Part shown: positions 53,991 through 64,000 of the stretch, piece after piece
Layout of the letters: each line of letters opens with the position of its first letter
How positions within the stretch are numbered: position 1 is the first letter of the stretch
Source of the DNA: Trinickia dinghuensis
Lineage (GTDB): Bacteria > Pseudomonadota > Gammaproteobacteria > Burkholderiales > Burkholderiaceae
Assembly (NCBI RefSeq): GCF_003367175.1
Contig: NZ_QRGA01000024.1
Span: 1-64,000, forward strand
DNA: 64,000 nt
Direction: 5' to 3'
The notes under the pieces: model-generated
The model's input: the letters and a program-made list of their open reading frames with translations, nothing else
Told to the model about the DNA's origin: nothing
The model's database searches: none
Translations under genes and position numbers: made by a program

Positions 53991-54796
53991 ACGTTTTCTC
54001 CGTTGTGCTGCACGACGCCGACGCTCGCGAAGTTCGTGCTGCGCTCGCTCAGCTTCTCCAGCGGCGGCGAATTCGGGCAGTTGTCGGCGATGTTCACGCG
54101 CGGCGCAGCCCATTGCACGGCGTTCGCGATCACGCGTTGGACGTTGCGGTCGTGATAGGTCGGATACGCCTCGTGTCCGGGGCGGAAGTAGAAGATGCGG
54201 CCATGCCCGCGTTCCCAGCAGCACCCCGAGCGGAACACCTCGCCGCCCTCGAACCAGGAGATGAACACAGTCGAATCGGGCTGCGGAATGTCGAAGCGCT
54301 CGCCGTACATCTCTTCGTGCTGCAATTCGAAGTACTCGCCAAGTCCCGCCGCGATCGGATGCGACGGCTCGACCACCCACAGGCGCTCCTTCTCAGCGGC
54401 TTCGCGCCACTTGAGCGAGCAGTTCGTCCCCAGCAAGCGCCGGAAGATCTTCGAAAAGTGGCCCGAGTGCAGGACGATCAGGCCCATGCCTTCGAGCACG
54501 CGCCGCTGCACGCGCTCGACGATCTCGTCCGACACCTTCTTATGCGCCTTGTGGCCCCACCAGATCAGCACGTCGCAAGCGGCCAGACGCTCCTCGGTCA
54601 ATCCGTGCTCGGGCTGATCGAGTGTGGCGGTGCCGATCTCGAGCGGCAGCGCGCCCGCCGTCAAAGCCGGTGTTTCGGCCAATGCGCTCGCGATCACCGC
54701 ATGCAGTCCGTGCGGGTAGATCGCTTGTACGCCCGGATTCTCGCGTTCGTGCTCGAACTCGTTCCAGACGATCACCGATAGTTTCTTATTTAGCAT
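53987..54796 (-). CDS. thuA: ThuA-like protein
   Basis: A 269-aa member of the ThuA family (trehalose utilisation; class-I glutamine amidotransferase-like fold): V-I-V-W-N-E-F-x-[20 protein letters not shown] and G-H-E-A-Y-P-T-Y. With ThuB it handles trehalose/maltose-type sugars through 3-keto forms. ATG 54796 after AAGGTTAGGA; the longer ATG at 54844 lacks a good site. Confidence 0.9.
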   Translation of the reverse strand: MLNKKLSVIVWNEFEHERENPGVQAIYPHGLHAVIASALAETPALTAGALPLEIGTATLDQPEHGLTEERLAACDVLIWWGHKAHKKVSDEIVERVQRRVLEGMGLIVLHSGHFSKIFRRLLGTNCSLKWREAAEKERLWVVEPSHPIAAGLGEYFELQHEEMYGERFDIPQPDSTVFISWFEGGEVFRSGCCWERGHGRIFYFRPGHEAYPTYHDRNVQRVIANAVQWAAPRVNIADNCPNSPPLEKLSERSTNFASVGVVQHNGENV

Positions 54797-54895
54797 TCCT
54801 AACCTTTCTTGGAGAATTGAGGCGCTCGATACGTTTGCGGCCATGCGCCCGAGGCCGCGTTAAATCTTGCCTACCGCTGGTGCCACGAGTGCCGC

Positions 54896-56032
<1,137 letters not shown>

Positions 56033-56075
56033 TTCCTTTCTCCTGCAATCGGTTCTTTTGTCGATGCGTGCATGC

Positions 56076-56906
56076 TCATCCCTTGATCGCGCCGGCGGTC
56101 AGGCCCGAAACGATGTGCCGTTGAAAAACGAGCACGAGCGCGACGAGCGGCACGGTCACGATGACCGAGGCGGCCATGATGGCGCCCCAAGGCAATTCGA
56201 AGCTGCTGGCGCCGCTGACCATCGTGATCGCCACGGGCACCGTGCGCTCGCTCGACGAAATCGTGAACGTGAGCGCGAACAGGAACTCGTTCCATGCCGC
56301 GACGAACGCGAGCAGCGAGGTGGCGGCCAGGGCCGGACGCAACAACGGCATGAACACGCGGAAGATCATCGTCATGACGCCGACGCCGTCGACAAGCGCC
56401 GCTTCCTCGAGCTCGCGCGGCAGCTCGCGCATGAACGTCACAAGCACCCAGATCGTGAACGGCAACGTGAAAACGAGGTCGGACATCGCGAGCGCGGCGA
56501 GGTGGTCGTACAGCCCCATCGCCCGAACGAGTTCGAACAGCCCCGACAAGATCGCCACTTGCGGAAACATCGACACGCCGAGAATGCACATCAGCAACAC
56601 GCCCCGCCCTTTGAACGAAACGCGCCCGAGCGCATACGCGGCCGGCAGCGACACGACGAGCGAGAGCGCGACGGTCGCGCCTGCAACGAAGGTCGAGTTC
56701 AGCAGATACGCGCCGAACGGCTGATCGTGAAACAGTTGCCGGTAGTTATCGAGCGACGGATGCAGGACGATCAGCGACGTGTCGTAAAGCGCGTCGCCTT
56801 GCTTAAGCGACGTGCTGATCATGTACACGAACGGAAACAATGCGACGACGAGTACGATCGCCGACAACACCGCGTATGAAGCGCGCTCGAGCGGATGCTT
56901 TTTCAT
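56076..56906 (-). CDS. thuG: Sugar ABC importer permease, second subunit
   Basis: A 276-aa inner-membrane protein with six helices of the MalG type. The EAA loop contacting ThuK is E-E-A-A-L-V-D-G-V-G-V-M (about 168-179), followed by P-L-L-R-P. Starts with ATG 56906, one base before the thuF stop region, so the two permease genes are effectively fused in one message. Confidence 0.92.
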   Translation of the reverse strand: MKKHPLERASYAVLSAIVLVVALFPFVYMISTSLKQGDALYDTSLIVLHPSLDNYRQLFHDQPFGAYLLNSTFVAGATVALSLVVSLPAAYALGRVSFKGRGVLLMCILGVSMFPQVAILSGLFELVRAMGLYDHLAALAMSDLVFTLPFTIWVLVTFMRELPRELEEAALVDGVGVMTMIFRVFMPLLRPALAATSLLAFVAAWNEFLFALTFTISSSERTVPVAITMVSGASSFELPWGAIMAASVIVTVPLVALVLVFQRHIVSGLTAGAIKG

Positions 56907-56907
56907 C

Positions 56908-57870
56908 TCAGCGTCCTTGCATACGGTTGCGGTTGAAGGCCATGTAGGCGACGGTGAACAGCACGATCGACAAGAACAGCAGCACGGCAGCCGCGGAGCC
57001 GAAGCCGACTTGCTGAAAATCGATGAGTTGCTCGCGCACGTAGACCGACATGCTCTTCGTCGCGCGGCTGTTCGAGGTCATCACGTAGATGAGATCGAAC
57101 ACGCGCAACGCGTCGAGCGTGCGAAAGATCATCGCGACGAGTACGCCCGGCCAGATGAGCGGCAGCGTGACGCGAGCGAATACCCGGATGCGCGGCACAC
57201 CGTCGACGCGGGCGGCTTCGTAGCAATCGCGGGGCACCGTTTGCAGCGCGGCCAGCATCAGGAGCGCCATGAACGGGGTCGTCTTCCAGACGTCGACGAG
57301 CACGATCGTCGGAAAGACCAGCCGCGCATCCGCGGTAAAAGCAAGCGGCGAGTGAATGATGCCGAGCGCTTGCAGCATCGCGTTGACGATGCCGAACTGG
57401 TCGTTGAGCATCCAGCTCCAGATCTTCGCCGAGACGACCGTGGGGATCGCCCAGGGCACGAGCACGGCGGCGCGCAGCAGCGTCCGCAGGCGCGACGGCG
57501 TATCGAGCAGCAGCGCGACGACAAGGCCGGCCATCGTCTCCAGCGCAACCGAAACGAGCGCGAACATGACCGTGTTCGCACAGGCATGCCACCAGTCGGG
57601 ATCGCGCATGACGCCGTCCGGGCCGATGTAGTTCGCCAGGCCCACGAAGTGCCAGTGGGACAGATCCGACAACTGCGCATCGGTGAAGCTGAACCAAGCG
57701 GTGCGGACGAGCGGCCAGCCGGCAATCGCCGCCAATGCCACGAGCGCCGGCAGCATCATGAGCCACGCTTGGCGCCGGCGCGAACGCGTCAGCGCGGACT
57801 CGCGCACGCCGGTGGCTCCGTTCATCCCTTGATACGTAGGAGTCCTAAGCGATAAAGTGCCGCTTCTCAC
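56908..57870 (-). CDS. thuF: Sugar ABC importer permease, first subunit
   Basis: A 320-aa MalF-type permease with six to seven helices; the EAA loop is Y-E-A-A-R-V-D-G-V-P-R-I (about 224-235) followed by L-P-L-I-W-P. The GTG at 57870 has AAGGAG nine bases upstream; an ATG at 57825 is the alternative and has only AAGGG directly before it. Forms the heterodimeric channel with ThuG. Confidence 0.9.
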   Translation of the reverse strand: MRSGTLSLRTPTYQGMNGATGVRESALTRSRRRQAWLMMLPALVALAAIAGWPLVRTAWFSFTDAQLSDLSHWHFVGLANYIGPDGVMRDPDWWHACANTVMFALVSVALETMAGLVVALLLDTPSRLRTLLRAAVLVPWAIPTVVSAKIWSWMLNDQFGIVNAMLQALGIIHSPLAFTADARLVFPTIVLVDVWKTTPFMALLMLAALQTVPRDCYEAARVDGVPRIRVFARVTLPLIWPGVLVAMIFRTLDALRVFDLIYVMTSNSRATKSMSVYVREQLIDFQQVGFGSAAAVLLFLSIVLFTVAYMAFNRNRMQGR

Positions 57871-57954
57871 GTCGATCGTCTCCTTCGGTGCCGCTCGCCT
57901 TGTTACGCGGCGAGCCGCGTTCTCATCAAATCAGCCCGCGCGCGAGCCCCTAGT

Positions 57955-59223
57955 TCAATGCCATGTGCCGTTCGGTGCGAGCCGCTGCAGCGAAGCAGCG
58001 AGCCGAGCAAGCGCCCCCGAGGCGCTGGACGTGCCGGCCAGCACGTCGTGCGCGGCATTCCAGAACTGATTGCTGACCTGGTTGTACTTCGTGCCCGTGA
58101 TCGTCGAAGGCCGGGCGACGGCGCTGCTGAACGTCGGCAGCATGTCGGCCATGAACGGGTTCGCCTTGAGCACTTCCTTGTCCTTGTAGAGCGCCGGAAT
58201 CGTCGGGTTGAACGAATCGTCGACGGCGCGCTGCTTCTCGATTTCCGCGCTCGACAGGTAGAGCACGAGATCCGCGGCGAGCTTCGGATTCGGCGAGTAG
58301 CGCGACACGGCAAGGTGCCAGCCACCGAGCGCGGCAGCCGGGTGGCCGTCGGCACCACCCTTAGGCAGCGGCGCGACGCCGATCTTGCCTTTCACGGGGC
58401 TGCCGTCCTTGTTCGCGATCGACCAGACGTAGGGCCAGTTGCGCATGAACACGGCATTGCCCGCCTGGAACACGCCACGCGCTTCTTCTTCGCCGTAGTT
58501 CAGGACGGCCTTCGGCGTGATCGTCCCGACCCACTTCGACGCCGTCTCGAGCGCCTTCGCGGCCGCCGGATTGTCGATCGTCACGCGGCCTGCCGCGTCG
58601 ATGACGCTCCCGCCGTTGTAGCTGTTGACCCATTCGAGGGCGTCGCAGGTCAACCCTTCATAGGCACGGCCCTGCCAGACGTAGCCCCACATTTTCTCGT
58701 TGCCCGCCGCGCGCTCGGCGCTCTGGATCTTGAGTGCCTCCGCCTGGAGTTCCTCCCAGGTAGCCGGCACTTTCATGTGGTATTTCTCGAGCAAGTCCTT
58801 GCGGTAGTACAGCATGCCCGTGTCGATGTACCAGGGCACCGCGACCAGTCTGCCGTTCACCGTGTCGTTCGCGATCGCGCTCGGAAAGTAATCGGCGACG
58901 CGGTCTTTCAGATAGGGCTTGAGATCGACCAGTTGGTTGGCCAGGATGCCGGGCCACACGGTGTCGATCTGCATGACGTCGAGCTTGTCCGAGCCGCTGC
59001 TGAGCAGTTGTTCGTAAAGGGCGAGCGCCTCGCTCGAATTGTTTGGCATGCTGACGAATTCGACTTCATTGCCCGTCTTTTGCGCCCATGCTTTCGCCGC
59101 CGTCTCGCAGCTGCTTTGGTCGATACCGGCCGAACCGCACACGAGCCGCAACGTCGCGGCGCCGGCACTGCCCGCCGCGAGCGTCAATGCAACGGCGATG
59201 ACGCCTGCCCTGAACTTGAACAT
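57955..59223 (-). CDS. thuE: Periplasmic disaccharide-binding protein
   Basis: A 422-aa family-1 extracellular solute-binding protein with a Sec signal peptide cut near A22/A23 (S-A-G-A-A-T). Motifs A-V-P-W-Y-I-D-T-G, L-Y-Y-R-K-D-L-L and G-Y-V-W-Q-G-R-A-Y-E are typical of trehalose/maltose-binding ThuE-like proteins. First gene of thuEFGKAB; preceded by 211 bp that should hold the operon promoter. Substrate exactness cannot be read from sequence. Confidence 0.9.
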   Translation of the reverse strand: MFKFRAGVIAVALTLAAGSAGAATLRLVCGSAGIDQSSCETAAKAWAQKTGNEVEFVSMPNNSSEALALYEQLLSSGSDKLDVMQIDTVWPGILANQLVDLKPYLKDRVADYFPSAIANDTVNGRLVAVPWYIDTGMLYYRKDLLEKYHMKVPATWEELQAEALKIQSAERAAGNEKMWGYVWQGRAYEGLTCDALEWVNSYNGGSVIDAAGRVTIDNPAAAKALETASKWVGTITPKAVLNYGEEEARGVFQAGNAVFMRNWPYVWSIANKDGSPVKGKIGVAPLPKGGADGHPAAALGGWHLAVSRYSPNPKLAADLVLYLSSAEIEKQRAVDDSFNPTIPALYKDKEVLKANPFMADMLPTFSSAVARPSTITGTKYNQVSNQFWNAAHDVLAGTSSASGALARLAASLQRLAPNGTWH

Positions 59224-59434
59224 CGGGTGTCTCCTGGTTTGTTTGATTTGATGTAGGCAGCGGCGCGTTGACAGGCCGCGCCGCCGGCTGCCGGGCGCTC
59301 ACCCACCGAATCGCCCCTTCGCCGTCGTATGTATGAGACACGAGCCGCGTTAATCGAAAATTGCGAAAAACGCACATGCCATTAACAATCGAAACAATTG
59401 GGCGAATCGAGAAACGATCCGGCTCGCGCGCGGC
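59224..59434 (-). promoter_or_regulatory. Promoter region of the thu operon
   Basis: Non-coding gap between the kinase gene and thuE. The stretch near 59380-59402 is AT-rich and includes TTGTTTCGATTG-type sequence on the minus strand. A regulator site is expected, but no certain box is visible. Confidence 0.5.
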
Positions 59435-61696
59435 TCAGTGCAGCAGCGCGGCCAGCGCCGCAAGGTCGAAGGGCTTGGGGACGAACGGCAGCTCCGGCTG
59501 CCAGTCGGGATGGCTTTGATGGACTTCGGGCGGAAGGCCCGAGGTCAGCGCGATGCGCTGCGTGGGCCAACGCTTGGCGACCTGTGCGGCGAGGTCGATG
59601 CCGCTGCCGCTGGCACCGAGCGAGATGTCGGACAACACGAGCGTCACGAGCCCGTGCGCGTCGAGCCAGGCCAGCGCATCGGCCACGCTCGTCACCGCGT
59701 GCGCCCGCGCGCCAAGCGTGGCAAATTGCGTCAGCGTGGTATCGCGTACTTCCGGATCGTCCTCGACGACAAGCACACTCGCGCCGCCGAGAACGGGCGT
59801 GGCGCTTAAGGCGATGGCATGGGCCGCGCCGCCATCGGCAAGCACGGCACCGTTCGCTTGGGCCGGTCTCGCCGGCTCCGCCTCGGTCGCCGGCAGCCAT
59901 AATTCGACCGTCGTCCCGCGGCCCACGGCGCTCTGAATCCGCAAATCGCCGCCGCTTTGACGCACGAAGCCGTAGACGCTGCTCAGGCCGAGCCCGCTCC
60001 CTTCGCCGGCCGCTTTGGTCGTGAAGAACGGTTCGACGACTTTGTCGAGCAACAACGGCGCGATGCCCGACCCGGTGTCCGCAACGCTTAGGACGACCGA
60101 CCGTGGCGCGGTCATCGCGGGCAGCGGCGCGTCGTGGCGCACCGACAGCGTCAGCTTGCCGCCGTCGGGCATGGCCGCCACGCTGTTGAGGGTCAAGTTC
60201 AGGATCGCGTTCTCGAGCTGGCCGCGATCGACCTCGACCCAGCGGGGCTGCGCCGACGGCTCGAGTACGACCTCCGTGCGCAGCCCCGCCGAGTATTCGA
60301 CGAGATCGAGCATCTCCGCGAGCATGGCGTCAACGGCGATTCGCTCCGCCTGCAGCGGCTGGCGGCGCGCGAAAGCGAGCAGCCGCCGCGTGAGGCGCGA
60401 CGCGCGCTCGGCCGCACGGCGGGCACGCTCGGCCATGGCCAGCTCTTCGCAGCGATCGGCCACGCGCGGGATCAGCAGCTCCAAGTTGCCGAGGATCGCG
60501 ACGAGGAAGTTGTTGAAGTCGTGCGCCACTCCGCCCGTCAGTTGGCCGAGCACGTCCATCTTTTCCCGCAGACGGCGCTGCGCCTCGAGGCCTTCCGTCA
60601 ACCTTGCGTTCTCGAGCAGATTCGTGCGGAACACTTCGAAGGCACGCGCTAGCTCGCCGATCTCGTCGGGACGATGCGTCGAAGGGATTTGCCCGGACGT
60701 ATCGCCTGACGCGAGCCGCCCCATCACCCGCGTCATTGCCTGCAGCTTGCGCAAGATGCGGTTGACGTAGGCGACGCCGGCCAGTGCCACAGCCACGCCG
60801 GCGAACGCGAGCAGCAGCAAGCCCGATTGGCTCGAGAGCGCCACGCGGCGCACTTTTTCGCTGCGCTCTCGCGCGATCTGCTGCAAGCGCTCGACGTAGC
60901 GGGCCGATTTGCCGCTCAGATGATCGGCGTGGCCACGCAGCAAAGTGACGAGGTAGTTTGTCTGAGCCTCGCTCGCGAGAAACTCGCGGCGCACGTCGAA
61001 CACACTGCGCTCGCCGCCGTCGAGCCGCGCGAGCGCCGCGGCGAGTTCGGGCTCGCGCTTGTCCTCGCCGCGTGCGTGCACTTGCAGCCACAACGCCTCG
61101 TTGTCGCTTTCGGCGCTGCCCAGCTCCGCCGAGTCGGCCGCTTGCAAAGCCCCCGCCGTGCGGGCCCATACCTCGATCAGCGTCGGGGCCCCTTGCGCGA
61201 CGATTCGCTTGCGGCGCGCGATGCCGTCGCCGATGCGGTCGACGGCGTTGCGCAGGTTCGTCAACTCGTCGGCGAGTTGGCGTTGGCGGTCCGATACGAC
61301 GAGCAGTCGCGGCAGATCCTCGTCGATCGCATCGAGGTCGTCGAGCACTTCGAGACCGGCGTTCGATTTGCCGCGCTGGCCGGGCGCCAGGCGCCGGATG
61401 TCGGCAAGCAAGCCGCGCAGCAGATCGGTGTCGCTGCGCAACAGATCGGGCGCGGCCGTCATGGTCGCGCTCGGCGCCACGGCGGCAAGCTGCGCGACTT
61501 TGTCGGATAGCTCCAACGCACGCGCAATCTCCGGCACGACGTTGGCCTCGTACTCGTCGAGCGCATTTTGATTCGCATGCATGCCTTGCACGCCGACGAT
61601 GACGACGGCTAGCGTGATCGCGAACAGCAGCAGAAACGTGGCGACGAGTTTGGCGCGCACGCTCGGCGGCGCGAGCCGGGACAGAGGCGAGCGCAT
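59435..61696 (-). CDS. TorS-like hybrid histidine kinase
   Basis: A 753-aa membrane sensor. First helix at 18-37, a long periplasmic helical region (38-285), second helix about 290-312, HAMP about 313-365, then H-box G-G-V-A-H392-D-F-N-N, N-box L-N-L-T-L-N-S-V, G1/G2 boxes (D-T-G-S-G-I, G-x-G-S-G-L-G-L), and a C-terminal receiver with phospho-acceptor D690 (L-S-D-I-S). Its N-terminal region resembles TorS-like sensing domains. The cognate response regulator lies 4 bp upstream. Confidence 0.92.
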   Translation of the reverse strand: MRSPLSRLAPPSVRAKLVATFLLLFAITLAVVIVGVQGMHANQNALDEYEANVVPEIARALELSDKVAQLAAVAPSATMTAAPDLLRSDTDLLRGLLADIRRLAPGQRGKSNAGLEVLDDLDAIDEDLPRLLVVSDRQRQLADELTNLRNAVDRIGDGIARRKRIVAQGAPTLIEVWARTAGALQAADSAELGSAESDNEALWLQVHARGEDKREPELAAALARLDGGERSVFDVRREFLASEAQTNYLVTLLRGHADHLSGKSARYVERLQQIARERSEKVRRVALSSQSGLLLLAFAGVAVALAGVAYVNRILRKLQAMTRVMGRLASGDTSGQIPSTHRPDEIGELARAFEVFRTNLLENARLTEGLEAQRRLREKMDVLGQLTGGVAHDFNNFLVAILGNLELLIPRVADRCEELAMAERARRAAERASRLTRRLLAFARRQPLQAERIAVDAMLAEMLDLVEYSAGLRTEVVLEPSAQPRWVEVDRGQLENAILNLTLNSVAAMPDGGKLTLSVRHDAPLPAMTAPRSVVLSVADTGSGIAPLLLDKVVEPFFTTKAAGEGSGLGLSSVYGFVRQSGGDLRIQSAVGRGTTVELWLPATEAEPARPAQANGAVLADGGAAHAIALSATPVLGGASVLVVEDDPEVRDTTLTQFATLGARAHAVTSVADALAWLDAHGLVTLVLSDISLGASGSGIDLAAQVAKRWPTQRIALTSGLPPEVHQSHPDWQPELPFVPKPFDLAALAALLH

Positions 61697-61700
61697 TGCG

Positions 61701-62426
61701 TCAGAGCCGCACGACTTGCGCGGAGAACAGATAGCCGGCGCCGCGCTGCGTGCGGATGTACTGCGGCTGCGCCGGATTCGGTTCGATCTTGCGGCGCAGG
61801 CGCAGAATCAGCACGTCGATGGTGCGGTCGTAGACGTCGATGTCGATGCCGCGCGTGTGCTCGAGCAACTGGTCCCGGGACCAAACGCGCGAGGGCTGTT
61901 GGACCATCGCCGAAAGGAGCGCGAACTCGCCTTGCGTCAACACGCAGGGGGCGCCGTTATGCGTGAGCGTGCGCGAGGACATGTCGAGCAGCCAGCCGTC
62001 GAATCCGAAGCGAGGCCCGCTCGATGAGCCGTTCGCATGGCGCGGCATCGACAGCTCCGTCGTGCGCCGCAATTGCGCGCGCACGCGCGCGAGCAGTTCC
62101 CGCCCCGAGAACGGCTTCGTCACGAAATCGTCCGCGGCGGTCTCCAGGCCGAGCACGCGATCCGTTTCGTCGCCGAGGCCGCTCATCATGATGATCGGTA
62201 CGCTCGATTGACGGCGCAGATCGCGTGCAACCGTGAGGCCGTCCTCGCCGCGCAGCTTCAAGTCGAGAATCACGAGCGCGTGCGGCGCGGCTTTAAGGCA
62301 TGTCTGCATACGCGCGGCGGTGTCTGCCGTCGATACGTCGAACCCCGCTTCCTCTAGCACTTTGTGCAGCCACTCGCGCACTTGCGGATCGTCGTCCAAA
62401 ACCAAGATTCGATGTTTGCCTGTCAT
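61701..62426 (-). CDS. OmpR-family response regulator
   Basis: A 241-aa protein: receiver with D11-D12-D13, phospho-acceptor D55 (I-L-D-L-K) and T-K-P-F; winged-helix C-terminus (V-W-S-R-D-Q-L-L-E, R-T-I-D-V-L-I-L-R-L-R-R-K-I-E). The ATG at 62426 follows GAGGAGACGAGGC. It is followed 4 bp later by the hybrid kinase and precedes the thu operon, so it is the obvious candidate regulator of sugar uptake. Confidence 0.92.
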   Translation of the reverse strand: MTGKHRILVLDDDPQVREWLHKVLEEAGFDVSTADTAARMQTCLKAAPHALVILDLKLRGEDGLTVARDLRRQSSVPIIMMSGLGDETDRVLGLETAADDFVTKPFSGRELLARVRAQLRRTTELSMPRHANGSSSGPRFGFDGWLLDMSSRTLTHNGAPCVLTQGEFALLSAMVQQPSRVWSRDQLLEHTRGIDIDVYDRTIDVLILRLRRKIEPNPAQPQYIRTQRGAGYLFSAQVVRL

Positions 62427-62700
62427 GCCTCGTCTCCTCGGTGCCGAGCGCAGCTCGTGCGCGCCGGTATCGTAGAAGGCGCTCTTGCTACTGCGCCGGG
62501 TATGCGTCTTGCGAGCGCGATTATTAGTGCGAGCGACGCGTGGAGGCAATAGCCGGGCGCGTGGAAGCGAGCGGCCAGCATGTGCGGAGCACGCTCGAAG
62601 GCCCGCTGCGCTTGGGTTTACAGGGTTTGTACCAAGCTGCGGTTTGTCGCGACGCAGTGGTATCGAAAGTGGTCAGACGAGTTGCGAGAGCAACCGAAGA

Positions 62701-63567
62701 TCACAGCGCATTGAGCGGAATCTTCAGATAACGAACCCCATTCGATTCGGGCGCCGGCATGTCGCCGGCCCGGATGTTCACCTGCACGGCAGGCAAAATC
62801 AGCACGGGCATCGAAAGCGTGCGATCGCGCGCCACGCGCATGTCGACGAACTCGTCCTCCGACACCCCCTCATGCAGATGCACGTTCGCCCGGCGCTCGT
62901 CGTCGACCGTCGTCTCGCAGCACGCATGGCGCGATGCAGGCGGATAGTCGTGGCACATGAACAAACGCGTGCTCGGCGGCAACGACAGCAGCTTTTGCAC
63001 GGAACGGTACAGCATGTGCGCGTCGCCGCCGGGAAAATCGCAGCGCGCCGAGCCGACATCGGGCATGAATAGCGTATCGCCGACGAATACGGCATCACCC
63101 ACCTGATAGGCGATATCGGCCGGCGTATGACCGGGCACATGCACCGCGCGCGCCTCGAGGGTGCCGATCATGAACGATTCGTCGTCCGAAAACAAATGAT
63201 CGAACTGGGCGCCGTCCTCCGGGACATCCGCGCCGAGATTGAACACGCCTTTGAACTTGTGCTGCACCGTTCGGATCTGTTCGCCGATGCCCATCTTGCC
63301 GCCGAGCTGCTCCTTCAGATAGTGCGCGGCCGATAAGTGATCGGCATGCGCGTGCGTCTCGAGCAGCCATTGGACCTGCAAGCCATGCTCGCGAACGAAC
63401 GCAACGACGCGGTCGGCCGATGCCGTCGACGTACGGCCCGACTTCGGATCGTAATCGAGCACCGAATCGATGACGGCGGCCGGTGTCCCGTCGCCCGCAT
63501 GCACGACGTAGGTGAAGGTGGACGTCGCGGTATCGAAAAACGGCTCTACACAGGGATGCATCGCCAA
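62701..63567 (-). CDS. Blh-type MBL-fold persulfide dioxygenase-like enzyme
   Basis: A 288-aa metallo-beta-lactamase-fold protein. The T-H72-A-H-A-D-H77 motif, H145 in P-G-H-T, D-T-L-F and C-H-D-Y-P-P sites bind one iron in ETHE1/Blh-type persulfide dioxygenases, which convert glutathione persulfide to sulfite. The E-T-H-A-H-A-D-H and C-terminal I-P-L-N-A-L fit Blh. It is divergent from the BigR-like gene, as in BigR-regulated sulfide detoxification operons. Confidence 0.85.
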   Translation of the reverse strand: MAMHPCVEPFFDTATSTFTYVVHAGDGTPAAVIDSVLDYDPKSGRTSTASADRVVAFVREHGLQVQWLLETHAHADHLSAAHYLKEQLGGKMGIGEQIRTVQHKFKGVFNLGADVPEDGAQFDHLFSDDESFMIGTLEARAVHVPGHTPADIAYQVGDAVFVGDTLFMPDVGSARCDFPGGDAHMLYRSVQKLLSLPPSTRLFMCHDYPPASRHACCETTVDDERRANVHLHEGVSEDEFVDMRVARDRTLSMPVLILPAVQVNIRAGDMPAPESNGVRYLKIPLNAL

Positions 63568-63595
63568 GCCTCGTTCAATGTGTCATGTTGCAAGT

Positions 63596-63632
63596 CAATA
63601 TATCAATCAATATAATGTATATCAACATATTG
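63596..63632. promoter_or_regulatory. Divergent operator of blh/bigR
   Basis: AT-rich imperfect dyad bounded by CAATAT (63596-63601) and ATATTG (63627-63632) with internal ATATCA copies. It lies between the divergent starts and fits a BigR operator. Confidence 0.6.
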
Positions 63633-63654
63633 TTAACACGAAAATCGGCAGCCA

Positions 63655-63990
63655 ATGCAAAACCAGCTTAGTGCAAAAAGGTTGGAAGACCTACGTGAAT
63701 CGGCGGCCCAGTGTTGCGCACTGCTCAAAGCCATGGCGCATGAGGATCGGCTGTTGCTGCTGTGCCAGCTCACGGAAGGGGAACAGAACGTCGGCGAGCT
63801 CGAGGAGCGCGTCGGCATTCGTCAGCCCAGCCTGTCACAGCATCTGGGTGTGCTGCGCGAGGAAGGGCTCGTTGCGGCGCGGCGAGAGGGCAAGTACATC
63901 TACTACAGCCTCGCCGGCGATGAAGTCGTCCGCGTCATGCAGACGCTGTCGGAACTCTATTGCGGAAAGGTGAAAGGGCGCTCGTCATGA
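63655..63990 (+). CDS. bigR: BigR/SqrR-type persulfide-sensing repressor
   Basis: A 111-aa ArsR-fold protein. Cys37 and Cys103 are spaced 66 residues apart, as in BigR (Cys42/Cys108), where they form a disulfide or tetrasulfide bridge upon persulfide stress. The HTH is Q-P-S-L-S-Q-H-L-G-V-L-R-E-E-G-L-V (about 57-73). It should repress blh and its own operon. The stop overlaps the next start by ATGA. Confidence 0.9.
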   Translation: MQNQLSAKRLEDLRESAAQCCALLKAMAHEDRLLLLCQLTEGEQNVGELEERVGIRQPSLSQHLGVLREEGLVAARREGKYIYYSLAGDEVVRVMQTLSELYCGKVKGRSS

Positions 63991-64000
63991 ACATCGACAT
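63987..64000 (+). CDS. Start of the gene after bigR (cut by window edge)
   Basis: ATG at 63987 overlaps the bigR stop as ATGA and reads M-N-I-D before the window ends. In related loci a YeeE/YedE sulfur transporter follows; four residues cannot confirm it. Confidence 0.4.

Noticed and set aside
57958-59256. 432-codon plus-strand frame opposite thuE
   Set aside because: Antisense shadow; thuE has a signal peptide and family motifs.

Overview
The window is GC-rich, densely coded DNA that looks like a Burkholderiaceae (Paraburkholderia/Burkholderia-type) chromosome. The clues are the protein families (DUF1272, LamB-type porin, thu sugar operon, BigR/Blh sulfur module, PAAR/VRR-NUC type VI cargo) and the tRNA-Lys(CTT)-derived attachment sites. 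No species can be named from the sequence alone.

The main object is a genomic island of about 45.7 kb. It is bounded by two 48-bp direct copies of the 3' half of a tRNA-Lys(CTT) gene (399-446 and 46061-46108, one mismatch), with a tyrosine integrase at its right end (44555-45901, minus strand). Neither copy has a tRNA 5' half, so the intact tRNA must lie elsewhere, most simply to the left of the window behind a second, tandem element. I saw no conjugation genes, so the island is integrative but not visibly self-transmissible.

Island layout from left to right: (1) an arsenic operon arsR-arsI-arsC-acr3-arsN2 on the minus strand; (2) an orphan type VI secretion cargo module of PAAR spike, VRR-NUC nuclease toxin and DUF3396-type immunity protein; (3) a probable defence cluster with an unknown 213-aa protein, an XRE/ImmA metallopeptidase, a 1265-aa nuclease-STAND NTPase, an ApeA-like HEPN protein, an unknown 206-aa protein and a decayed helicase IV gene; (4) a phage/ICE-like recombination block (glycine-zipper zinc-ribbon protein, DUF932, YqaJ exonuclease, Cys-cluster protein, membrane protein, DUF4942, two tandem small paralogues, XRE repressor); (5) two lipoprotein genes and a 1.1-kb stretch with no convincing large gene; (6) a second set of HEPN/Abi-like genes (HEPN-like protein, DUF2513, an AbiEi-like remnant, Abi_C protein, a large repeat-helical protein); (7) a replication/excision core of two inovirus Gp2-like proteins, a DUF3987 ATPase, an AlpA-like HTH protein and the integrase.

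To the right of the island the genes look like ordinary chromosome: small membrane proteins, DUF1272, a class B asparagine synthetase translationally overlapping an EamA exporter, a LamB-type porin, a complete thuEFGKAB-type disaccharide uptake and oxidation operon preceded by a hybrid histidine kinase/OmpR regulator pair, and a divergent Blh (persulfide dioxygenase-like) / BigR pair at the right edge. The two-component system, ABC importer, ThuA/ThuB enzymes and porin are all on the minus strand and plausibly form one regulon for an alpha-glucoside such as trehalose or maltose.
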